This document shows, in pieces, positions 1-6,536 of a DNA stretch of 6,887 nt. Both the position numbers and the translations under genes were made by a program. The stretch is from the NCBI GenBank assembly GCA_036751905.1, contig DAIOTP010000155.1, positions 1 through 6,887 of the forward strand, written 5' to 3'. Each line of letters begins with the position of its first letter. Position 1 is the first letter of the stretch. The notes beneath the pieces were generated by a model. It did not search any database, was not told the origin of the DNA, and saw only the letters and a list, made by a program, of their open reading frames with translations. This stretch comes from T3Sed10-241 sp036751905 (GTDB taxonomy: Bacteria; Bacteroidota; Bacteroidia; Flavobacteriales_D; Cryomorphaceae).

Positions 1-176
1 CGGCATTGTCAGTGATAGCAGCATTCGTGATGGCCTTGGGCGGATACACTTTTGAAGAAGTTTTGTACGCCGTAGTGGGCATCAGCGCTGTGCACAATAT
101 CGCGCTGATGGTGTGGCTTATCAGGATAGCACCGGGGGTAGCCCTCTCGGCAAATAAAAAAAACTCAGAAAGTTGA
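1..176 (+). CDS. C-terminal end of an integral membrane protein, possibly a Wzx-type polysaccharide flippase (partial)
   Basis: The frame is open from base 3 to the TGA at 174-176 and gives 57 residues; the start lies outside the window. The peptide has two hydrophobic stretches (about residues 1-14 and 20-42) separated by a short polar turn (GGYTFEE), then a short polar, lysine-containing tail ending NKKNSES. That pattern fits the last two membrane helices and cytoplasmic tail of a multi-pass inner-membrane protein. It sits directly before a glycosyltransferase in a polysaccharide cluster, where Wzx flippases of the polysaccharide-synthase/MATE-like superfamily are common. The flippase call is therefore inferred from context and hydrophobicity, because no diagnostic motif remains in so short a piece. 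Another polytopic protein, such as a transporter or acyltransferase, cannot be excluded. Its stop codon is almost touching the next gene, which suggests co-transcription. Confidence 0.6.
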   Translation, partial: ALSVIAAFVMALGGYTFEEVLYAVVGISAVHNIALMVWLIRIAPGVALSANKKNSES

Positions 177-184
177 CCCCGGAA

Positions 185-1174
185 ATGCGCATATACCACG
201 GTCCCAAATCATGGAACCATACCGCTGAACGAAATGCCGCGGCTGAGCGCTTGATGGGTGCTTCAAGTACACACTTTAACTATGCAGATGTATTCAATCC
301 AATAAAGCTGCTTAGCATGCTTCGGAATGCGGACGTCATAAACTTTTATGCAGGTTACACCCTCTGGCCGATTGCCTTGCAACAGCACCGATTGTACAGA
401 ATGCTCGCAGCTACCGATGTGGCTTGGCTTAAAAAATCAGGAAAAAAAGTAGTGCTCCACTTTCAAGGCTGTGAAATAAGAGACCGTTACCATGTCCTTG
501 CACAAAGTGTATGTGCACATTGCGCCATTCGCGATACCTATTGCAGCCCAGTCAATTCACGGAATCGAAGGAATCAGCTGCACAAGGCAATTGCACTTGC
601 TGATGCAGTAACCGTATCCACCCCTGATCTTTTGCCATACATCCGCGGAGCCCATGCGCATTTCATTCCAAAAATAGCACCTGATGGGGTGGCGGCTTTC
701 GCGCAAAATCCTGATTTCAATTATCCCCGCTTGAGAGTAATCCATGCGCCTACAGACCGCTCTATAAAAGGAACTGATGTGATTGAAAATGTTTTGTCCA
801 GGCATCCCGACAAATTTGAATTGGTCTTGATAGAGGGCATGTCGCGTGAAGCTGTATTTGAAGCAGCGACACACGCACACCTCGCGGTGGACCAAATCAG
901 GGTTGGCTGGTACGGCAACTTTGCAGTTGAAATGATGCAACGCGGACTTCCGGTGGTTTCTTACATACGCAAGGATCTGCAAGATATTGTTAGACCGGCA
1001 GTATTGCCGCTGATTGCCGCTGATGAACACAACTTTGAAAAAGTGATGTTGAACCTACACAAAGACCGGGAAAGGTTGAAAAATTCGCGATCAGAGGGAT
1101 TGAACTACATTCGCAACGTGCATAGCCCTGAAGCTGTGGGCAAGCGACTCTTATCCATTTATGCATCCCTCTAA
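185..1174 (+). CDS. GT-B-fold glycosyltransferase with a four-cysteine cluster
   Basis: This is a cytoplasmic or membrane-associated glycosyltransferase likely to add one sugar from a nucleotide donor to the growing repeat unit. Starting at ATG 185 gives 329 residues. The N-terminus MRIYHGPKSW looks like the first beta strand of a GT-B Rossmann domain. The C-terminal domain contains HAPTDRSIKGTD (about residues 187-198), which resembles the HAPxxxxxKGT turn of GT4-like enzymes, then DQIRVGWYGNFAVEMMQRGLPVVSY (about 236-260), the usual donor-binding region with Glu249. There is no signal peptide or membrane helix. An odd feature is C96-X13-C110-X2-C113-X6-C120 in the N-terminal domain, which could bind a metal. 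An in-frame TTG at 173 would add four residues and overlap the upstream stop as TTGA. ATG was preferred because the protein then begins at the strand, but the TTG start is possible. No Shine-Dalgarno sequence is visible for either. Donor and acceptor are unknown. Confidence 0.85.
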   Translation: MRIYHGPKSWNHTAERNAAAERLMGASSTHFNYADVFNPIKLLSMLRNADVINFYAGYTLWPIALQQHRLYRMLAATDVAWLKKSGKKVVLHFQGCEIRDRYHVLAQSVCAHCAIRDTYCSPVNSRNRRNQLHKAIALADAVTVSTPDLLPYIRGAHAHFIPKIAPDGVAAFAQNPDFNYPRLRVIHAPTDRSIKGTDVIENVLSRHPDKFELVLIEGMSREAVFEAATHAHLAVDQIRVGWYGNFAVEMMQRGLPVVSYIRKDLQDIVRPAVLPLIAADEHNFEKVMLNLHKDRERLKNSRSEGLNYIRNVHSPEAVGKRLLSIYASL

Positions 1175-2998
1175 ATGTGTGGAATTTTTGCAGCAGTTAA
1201 AATTGAAGGCAGCTTTACTCAGAAGCAATTAGAAGATTTCAAGCGTGCCTGCAACATTATTGCCCACCGCGGTCCTGACGCTGAGGGTTTTTTCAGCACC
1301 CATACCAAGGCTGAGGAAGACGCAATCAACCTGTTTCTCGGGCACCGCCGGTTGTCTATCATTGACCTTGACCCCGCATCCAATCAGCCCTTCAGCCGCG
1401 GTGGTCTACAGATGGTCTATAATGGAGAAGTTTTTAACTACCAAGAACTGAAGGCAGGTCCGCTCGCAGGTATGGCTTTCGATACCCAAGGAGATACCGA
1501 GGTTGTGCTCCGGGCCTACCAAAAGTGGGGTGTTTCGTGCTTCGGCAAATTCAACGGCATGTGGGCTCTTGCCATTTATGATGCGCCTCGGCAAAAATTG
1601 GTGCTGGCCCGAGACCGGTTTAGCATCAAGCCCCTGTATTTGATGCGTGCCAATAGCGCACTCTATTTTGCATCGGAAATCAAGCAACTCAAGCAAATGA
1701 GCGGGCTAAGCTTTAGCCCCAATACCGCCACCATACACGCATTCCTCAATCAAGGCCTGCTCGACCACCGCCCAGAGACGTTTTACAATGAAGTGCAGCG
1801 TTTTCCGGCCATGCATGCCCTTGAGATTGATCTGCGCACAGGGGTGGAAACATGGACCCAGTATTGGGACTATGCAACTGAAGATGCAGCGAATTTGATT
1901 GAAAATCCAGTAGAAAAATTCAGGGAGCTGCTCATTGATGCACTCAAGCTGCGGCTCCGTAGTGATGTGCCTGTGGGGACTTTGCTCAGTGGAGGCCTTG
2001 ATTCCAGTGCCATATCCTGCCTGATTCAAGCGCATATCAAGCCCGATGTTTCTACATTCAGCGTGGTATCACCCGATCCGCGGTACAGCGAGGAGCGCTA
2101 TATCGACCTATTGGTCAGGGAGAAGGGCCTGCACAATGAAAAGTTGCGATTCGACCGAAGCCTTGCTTTGGAGCATGTGCATTCGGTGCTTCAAATCCAG
2201 GACGAGCCCTATGGATCACTTTCGGTAGTGGCACAGCACTTGCTCTTTCAGCAAATTAAACAGGCTACCGGCATCACCGTGTTGCTCAGCGGACAAGGCG
2301 CTGATGAGGTGCTGCTTGGCTACAACAAATTTTTCTATTTTCACCTCAAGAGTCTACTCAAGCGCCGCAAAATACTGGACTTTATCGGCTTGAGTGCTGC
2401 TTCATTTTTGAAGGGTACCACAATACGCGAATTTGACCTGCGCGAGGCAAAACGATACTTGCCTGGCTCCAACCGAAAAGGGCAGAATTTCCTTGAAGGC
2501 CACTTCGCAAGTGAGCCGCTCTGGGCATTCGAGAACATGCGCAACCGACAAATTCTGGATATCGGCCGCTACTCCATACCAGCGTTGACCCATTATGAAG
2601 ACCGCAACTCCATGGCTTCCAGCATTGAAGTAAGACTTCCATTCCTGGATTACCGCATAGTGGATTTTTTGATCAATCAACCCGTAGCGCGCAAGCTCAA
2701 GTCGGGGTGGACCAAGCACCTCCTCCGTGAGTCAGTCACTGAGCTGCCCGAAGCCATTCGCTGGCGCAAAGACAAGAAAGGGTTTTCAACGCCGGAGGCT
2801 GCCTGGATGAAGGGTGAGCTTGGTGCGCACATCGGCGACTGTATGCAGCATCATTCACAATTACAAGAACTCGGCCTCTTGAATCAATCTACCTATTCAA
2901 AGGCGCTCAACGCTTATAGAAAGGGGGATGCATGGCTCAGCTATGGTGACTTATTTAGGGTGTACATCGCTGAGATGTGGCTGCGTGAACACGTTTAG
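1175..2998 (+). CDS. asnB: asparagine synthetase B-type glutamine amidotransferase (class II)
   Basis: The family takes ammonia from glutamine in an N-terminal Ntn-hydrolase domain and transfers it to an ATP-activated carboxylate, classically aspartate, giving asparagine. The 607 residues are within the usual range. Visible motifs are the nucleophile Cys2 exposed after Met removal (MCGIF), HRGPD (31-35), GHRRLSIIDL (56-65), YNGEVFNY (82-89), GDTEV (106-110), the PPi-loop SGGLDSS (272-278), LSGQGADEVLLGY (371-383) and the late synthetase block around YEDRNSMASSIEVRLPFLD (474-492). Both active sites look intact. One deviation is RDRFSIKPLY (146-155), where Ser150 replaces a normally conserved glycine. 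The ATG follows the upstream TAA with no spacer, and no Shine-Dalgarno is seen. AsnB homologues in O-antigen and capsule clusters are often thought to amidate sugar carboxylates, so the real substrate may be a uronic acid rather than aspartate. The family call is firm; the substrate is inference. Confidence 0.95.
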   Translation: MCGIFAAVKIEGSFTQKQLEDFKRACNIIAHRGPDAEGFFSTHTKAEEDAINLFLGHRRLSIIDLDPASNQPFSRGGLQMVYNGEVFNYQELKAGPLAGMAFDTQGDTEVVLRAYQKWGVSCFGKFNGMWALAIYDAPRQKLVLARDRFSIKPLYLMRANSALYFASEIKQLKQMSGLSFSPNTATIHAFLNQGLLDHRPETFYNEVQRFPAMHALEIDLRTGVETWTQYWDYATEDAANLIENPVEKFRELLIDALKLRLRSDVPVGTLLSGGLDSSAISCLIQAHIKPDVSTFSVVSPDPRYSEERYIDLLVREKGLHNEKLRFDRSLALEHVHSVLQIQDEPYGSLSVVAQHLLFQQIKQATGITVLLSGQGADEVLLGYNKFFYFHLKSLLKRRKILDFIGLSAASFLKGTTIREFDLREAKRYLPGSNRKGQNFLEGHFASEPLWAFENMRNRQILDIGRYSIPALTHYEDRNSMASSIEVRLPFLDYRIVDFLINQPVARKLKSGWTKHLLRESVTELPEAIRWRKDKKGFSTPEAAWMKGELGAHIGDCMQHHSQLQELGLLNQSTYSKALNAYRKGDAWLSYGDLFRVYIAEMWLREHV

Positions 2999-3019
2999 GC
3001 CATAAAAGCAAGCAAGGTC

Positions 3020-3048
3020 TTGATATGGTAGTATAATCCCTATTTTTG
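3020..3048 (+). promoter_or_regulatory. candidate Bacteroidota-type promoter (TTG-18-TAnnTTTG)
   Basis: The 84-base gap between the amidotransferase stop and the next ATG contains TTG at 3020-3022 and TATTTTTG at 3041-3048, separated by 18 bases. This matches the Bacteroidota sigma-factor consensus of a -33 TTG and a -7 TAnnTTTG with roughly 17-23 bases between. Transcription would start near 3053-3057, leaving a leader of about 25-30 bases before ATG 3083. It would drive the FemAB-like gene and the overlapping genes behind it. This is a motif match only. I see no strong hairpin terminator in the same gap, so read-through from upstream is also possible. Confidence 0.55.
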
Positions 3049-3082
3049 CAGCCTTGATCCTACGAAATTCTGCACCAGCAAT

Positions 3083-4042
3083 ATGGAGGTGAGTATCATT
3101 CCTCATTCGGATCGCCTGGACTATGACTGGCTCAGCCGCGACAATTTTTTCGGCAGTCCCATGTGGTTGGCTGCCCATGGGGACCATTGTTTGCGTTTTG
3201 GAATTTACCGAAAGGATGAATTGTTCGGTGCATTTTTTCTATACCAGTACACCCGTTTGGGAAAGCAATTTCTCATCAACCTTCCTATGGCCCCACACTG
3301 TGGCTTACAGCTCAGGCTGATGGGGGAAAAGGTGCACAGCCGCCAGAGTGAAGTGAAACGTGCCATTACCGCCATCGCCACTTTTTTGCGGCAGCAGTAC
3401 AAGGGGGCATATATTGATTTTACATTGCCACCCAATTTCATGGATGCCCAGCCATTCCAGTGGCGCTCGTACCATGTGGTGCCCAAGTATACCTACCTCT
3501 TGCGGGTTGACCAAGGTGAGGAGCAAATGCTCAAGCAAATGAGTACGCCTTGTCGCAAAAACATCCGGGATGCCCTATCCGGTCCATATGAATTGCGCAA
3601 AGAAGCTCCTGTCAACGAAGTACTTCAAGTAGTGGGCAGTAGCCTTAAGCGGGCAGGTCAGCCTTTTTATGGCAATGTACTGCGCTACCTTTTGGAAAAG
3701 GACCAGGAAGAAGTGACCACTTATATGGTTTACAAGGAAGGGCGTGCGCTCGCGGCTGTGGTGGTGGCCCACCATGGTGCCTATTCATACTACCTGGCGG
3801 GAGGCCATATCGACGAGCCTGGCGATGGCCTTGCGGGCACACTCGCCTTGTGGAGCGCCATCAGCGAGTCCTACTTATGGGGCTGCACGACATTTGATTT
3901 TTTAGGCTCATCAGTACCCGCCATTGAAAAGTATTTCCGTGGTTTTGGGGCTGAATTGACACCATATTTCAGGATTCAATACGAAAGAGGAATTATCTCC
4001 TGGCTGAAAAAGCAAAAAGAGAAGTACAAAAGCAAAGCGTGA
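3083..4042 (+). CDS. FemAB/GNAT-like acyl- or aminoacyltransferase
   Basis: The 319-residue protein resembles the GNAT-fold Acetyltransf_6/FemAB-related group found in many bacterial polysaccharide clusters. The best signature is FDFLGSSVPAIEKYFRGFGA (271-290) followed by ELTPYF, which matches the typical FDFxGS-xxPxxxxFFxxFGxE-xxPY block near the end of these proteins. Other fitting elements are PCRKNIRDAL (156-165), similar to the basic KxRxNIRKA-type helix after the first domain, and YYLAGG (236-241). No signal peptide or membrane helix is seen, and the tail is lysine-rich (KKQKEKYKSKA). FemAB proteins use aminoacyl-tRNA and GNAT proteins use acyl-CoA; the sequence does not tell which applies. 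In this context it may acylate or aminoacylate an amino sugar of the repeat unit. It lies directly behind the candidate promoter and ends in a 4-base overlap with the next gene, so it probably opens a new transcription unit. Confidence 0.8.
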   Translation: MEVSIIPHSDRLDYDWLSRDNFFGSPMWLAAHGDHCLRFGIYRKDELFGAFFLYQYTRLGKQFLINLPMAPHCGLQLRLMGEKVHSRQSEVKRAITAIATFLRQQYKGAYIDFTLPPNFMDAQPFQWRSYHVVPKYTYLLRVDQGEEQMLKQMSTPCRKNIRDALSGPYELRKEAPVNEVLQVVGSSLKRAGQPFYGNVLRYLLEKDQEEVTTYMVYKEGRALAAVVVAHHGAYSYYLAGGHIDEPGDGLAGTLALWSAISESYLWGCTTFDFLGSSVPAIEKYFRGFGAELTPYFRIQYERGIISWLKKQKEKYKSKA

Positions 4043-5313
4043 ACTACGGTGGAGCCATAACGAAGCATCCGTGGAGAGCGCAAGCGGTCGATTGGTTTGC
4101 GGGCTCTACCATGCTCGTTGCGTTTTTGATTCCGCTGGTCACCAAGGGTTTGGCCCTGGCTATTGCCTTGATGTTCATTGCGTGGATCATCGTTCCCGGC
4201 AAGTCTTTGAAACGAAACAAATGGCCTATGCTCATTTTCATTGCTTTGTACCTATTTCACTTGCTCGGTATGTTTTTTACAGAGGACGTAAGCCGCGGCT
4301 TGCGCGACCTTGAACAAAAATTCTCACTGCTGCTTTTTCCGGTTCTTTTCGGCACTTTTCCTCAATGGAGGCCTGAACATCGGCGCAAGGTGGTCCGGGC
4401 TTTTGTGCTGGGCTGTCTTTTTATGCTCATAGTATCATTTGTTGAGTCGTTCCTGAAGTTGGCTTCCGGAGCCAGCATGCGCGCTTTCTATATGTCCGAG
4501 TTTTCAAGGGTGCACCACCCCAGTTACGTAGCCATGTACCTCAATTTTGCAATGGCGGCCATATTGCTCGGCTTGTTTCAGGCTGCTCGTTTGAAAAAAG
4601 GCTTGGGTATGTGGTGGTGGTTGTTTCCACTCATGGCGGCTACTTTGGTATGCCCTGCATCAAAGATGGGCTTGTTGCAATTTGCGTTTCTTGCGCTGTT
4701 CTTTTTGTTTTTCGCTTTTCGCCAAAATCAGCTGAAATCACCCGCATTGGCAATCCTCGCACTGTCGGTTGTGGCTTTGAGTCTGTCAATTTTGAGTGAC
4801 CCTTACACCGCTACCCGCTTAACAAAGGCCGCAGAGGTAGTACAATCTGATGGGCAGCCGGACCATGTAAGGGAAACAGAAACCACCGTGGCCCGACTCC
4901 ATACTTGGAACATTACTTGGAGCATCATGAAGCAGCACCCTTTCGGGGTGGGCACGGGTGATGGACACAACACCCTGATGGCGGCTTATGATGAAGCAGG
5001 CTTGAAAATGCTAGCAGCCACCGGCCTCAATCCGCACAACAACTACCTGCAGGTGGGCCTTGCATTTGGCTTTCCGGGATTGCTGCTCTTCATCTTTTCC
5101 CTTGTTTATCCTTTTCGGAAAATCATCCAGCATAAGGATTGGCTTTATGCCTTTTTTCTGCTTGGGATGTTCATGCATTTGGGCGTAGAGTCTATGCTCG
5201 AAAAGCAGAGTGGGGTGGTGTTTTTTGCATTTTTTAATGCGCTTCTTTTTTTCTCGCTTCCGCAAAAGGAAATATCACCTGCTGAAGTGCACCTCAAAGA
5301 CACAGCCCAGTGA
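4039..5313 (+). CDS. O-antigen polymerase/ligase family membrane protein (Wzy/WaaL)
   Basis: This 424-residue inner-membrane protein is very hydrophobic, with roughly 11-12 predicted membrane segments (about 22-34, 36-52, 63-80, 94-106, 119-140, 163-180, 192-203, 209-227, 234-252, 342-358, 368-383 and 391-406). Between about 253 and 341 lies one large hydrophilic loop, the hallmark of the Wzy_C/O-antigen ligase family. The loop holds TVARLHTW with Arg286, HPFGVGTGDGHN (300-311) and NPHNNYLQVGLAFGFPGLL (331-349), matching the family's R...W, P-GVG-G and HN-YLQ-G-G pattern. An HPSY motif (160-163) is also typical. Such proteins either polymerise lipid-linked repeat units (Wzy) or join glycan to an acceptor (WaaL), or in some cases glycosylate proteins. 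Sequence alone does not separate these, though location inside a biosynthetic cluster slightly favours polymerase. The start is GTG 4039, overlapping the previous TGA as GTGA, which suggests translational coupling. The next in-frame ATG would remove the N-terminal 24 residues and cut into the first helix. Confidence 0.85.
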   Translation: MNYGGAITKHPWRAQAVDWFAGSTMLVAFLIPLVTKGLALAIALMFIAWIIVPGKSLKRNKWPMLIFIALYLFHLLGMFFTEDVSRGLRDLEQKFSLLLFPVLFGTFPQWRPEHRRKVVRAFVLGCLFMLIVSFVESFLKLASGASMRAFYMSEFSRVHHPSYVAMYLNFAMAAILLGLFQAARLKKGLGMWWWLFPLMAATLVCPASKMGLLQFAFLALFFLFFAFRQNQLKSPALAILALSVVALSLSILSDPYTATRLTKAAEVVQSDGQPDHVRETETTVARLHTWNITWSIMKQHPFGVGTGDGHNTLMAAYDEAGLKMLAATGLNPHNNYLQVGLAFGFPGLLLFIFSLVYPFRKIIQHKDWLYAFFLLGMFMHLGVESMLEKQSGVVFFAFFNALLFFSLPQKEISPAEVHLKDTAQ

Positions 5314-6536
5314 AGCTGCTCATTCTCACCCAATACTATCCGCCTGAGACTGGTGCACCGCAAAATCGCCTACATGCACTCGCCCGCCGCCTGCGCGACA
5401 ATGGGGTGGAGGTTGAGGTACTCACCGCCATGCCCAATTACCCGAAGATGGAGCTATTTGAAGCCTACCGTGGCAAAAAGTACATACGCGAAGAGATTGA
5501 CGGCATCACAGTGCACCGCTCACGGATTTATGTGAAGAAATCGAAAGGCATTGTTCACCGCCTGCTCAATTACTATTCCTTCGTCTGGACCTCGTTCTGG
5601 ACAGGTTCTAAACGCCTTTCTCGTTTCGATTTTATCGTGGTGGAGTCACCACCACTTTTTCTCGGAAAGACCGCCTGGTTGCTTAGCAAGCTGAAAGGTG
5701 CGCGCCTGGTTTTTAACGTAAGTGACCTATGGCCTGAAAGCGCTGAGAAGCTCGGATTGGTCACCAACAAGGTTTTTCTCGGGATGGCCACCTGGCTTGA
5801 GGAATTTCTCTACCGCAAGTCGGCGCTCATCACCGGGCAAACGCAGGGCATCGTTCACAATATTTCCAGCCGCTTTCCGCAAAAGCTGGTGCATTGGCTG
5901 CCCAACGGAGTCGAACCGGCTTTTTTCAACACGGAAGGACTCGACCGCAGCTGGCGTCAGCGCATGGGCTATGCCGATGGTGATCTTTTGCTACTTTATG
6001 CCGGCATCATAGGGCATGCGCAGGGTTTGGAAGTGATTCTCAAAGCGGGCAAGCGACTGCAGCACCGACCGAATGTGCGTTTTATTCTCCTCGGCGACGG
6101 TCCTCTGAAGCCCGAACTCATCGCCCTCAAGGATAAAATGGCCCTGAGCAATGTCGACTTTCTCGCTCCTGTAGGCAAGGCTGAGATTCCGGCCATCGTG
6201 CAGGCCATCGACATGGCGGTGGTGCCACTGAAAAAGTTGCCCCTATTTGAAGGTGCCATTCCCTCGAAGATTTTTGAAAACCTCGCCCTCCAAAAACCAC
6301 TACTGCTCGGCGTGGACGGGGAGGCCAAAGTGCTCTTTATTGACGAGGCCCGGGCCGGACTTTACTTTGAGCCGGAAAACGATGCCGAGCTCGCCGCCCA
6401 GATCGAGCGGGTGCTTCAAGGTGATGTATCCCTTGAAGAAATGGGAAGCAGAGGCCGTGCATTTGTGAAGGAAAAATTCAACCGGAACAACATTGCCGAT
6501 GAATTCCTCAAAGTTTTAGAATCTTTGCAGCCATGA
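5310..6536 (+). CDS. GT4 glycosyltransferase, WbuB-like
   Basis: A 408-residue retaining GT-B glycosyltransferase of family GT4, close in pattern to the WbuB-like subgroup found in O-antigen loci. The N-terminal acceptor domain begins MKLLILTQYYPPETGAPQNR, with the YPPE-G-P-NR loop typical of the subgroup, and contains NVSDLWPES (136-144). The C-terminal donor domain has LPNGV (197-201), YAGIIGHAQGL (230-240), GDGP (262-265) and EGAIPSKIFENLALQKPLLL (314-333), the E-P-K-E nucleotide-sugar binding region. Length is standard and no membrane helix is evident. It starts with GTG 5310, overlapping the TGA of the membrane protein by four bases, and its own TGA overlaps the next ATG the same way. 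E. coli WbuB transfers N-acetyl-L-fucosamine, but that specificity should not be carried over: the donor here is unknown, and could be the product of the neighbouring epimerase. Confidence 0.9.
   Translation: MKLLILTQYYPPETGAPQNRLHALARRLRDNGVEVEVLTAMPNYPKMELFEAYRGKKYIREEIDGITVHRSRIYVKKSKGIVHRLLNYYSFVWTSFWTGSKRLSRFDFIVVESPPLFLGKTAWLLSKLKGARLVFNVSDLWPESAEKLGLVTNKVFLGMATWLEEFLYRKSALITGQTQGIVHNISSRFPQKLVHWLPNGVEPAFFNTEGLDRSWRQRMGYADGDLLLLYAGIIGHAQGLEVILKAGKRLQHRPNVRFILLGDGPLKPELIALKDKMALSNVDFLAPVGKAEIPAIVQAIDMAVVPLKKLPLFEGAIPSKIFENLALQKPLLLGVDGEAKVLFIDEARAGLYFEPENDAELAAQIERVLQGDVSLEEMGSRGRAFVKEKFNRNNIADEFLKVLESLQP
6520..6527 (+). promoter_or_regulatory. possible -7-like element just before the epimerase start
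   Basis: AATCTTTG at 6520-6527 matches five of the six fixed bases of the Bacteroidota -7 box TAnnTTTG, and is followed by CAGCC and then the ATG. The same TTTGCAGCC string follows the stronger promoter at 3041. Transcription from here would begin within a few bases of ATG 6533 and give an almost leaderless message. The nearest upstream TTG (6493-6495) is 24 bases away, slightly too far, so the -33 element is weak. It lies inside coding sequence, and chance occurrence is quite possible. Confidence 0.2.

Noticed and set aside
156..163. Run of eight A bases near the end of the upstream membrane protein, considered as terminator or slippage site
   Set aside because: There is no hairpin before it and a + strand terminator needs a T-tract. 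The run simply encodes Lys-Lys in the polar tail, and the frame stays open to a sensible stop.
557..1030. Long antisense open frame (157 codons) across the first glycosyltransferase, and other antisense frames of 60-110 codons over the remaining genes
   Set aside because: They lie entirely opposite well-supported coding sequences, their translations are low-complexity in family terms with no recognisable motif, and they have no promoter or start context of their own.
2999..3082. Search for a rho-independent terminator after the amidotransferase
   Set aside because: Only a 5-base CAAGG/CCTTG pairing with a loop over 30 bases is present, without a T-tract after it; this is too weak to call.
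3770..3779. 10-base palindrome CACCATGGTG beside a GTGGTGGCCCACC inverted repeat
   Set aside because: It encodes part of a Val-Val-Val-Ala-His-His-Gly run in the FemAB-like gene; the stem is short with almost no loop and has no U-tract, so neither a terminator nor an operator is supported.
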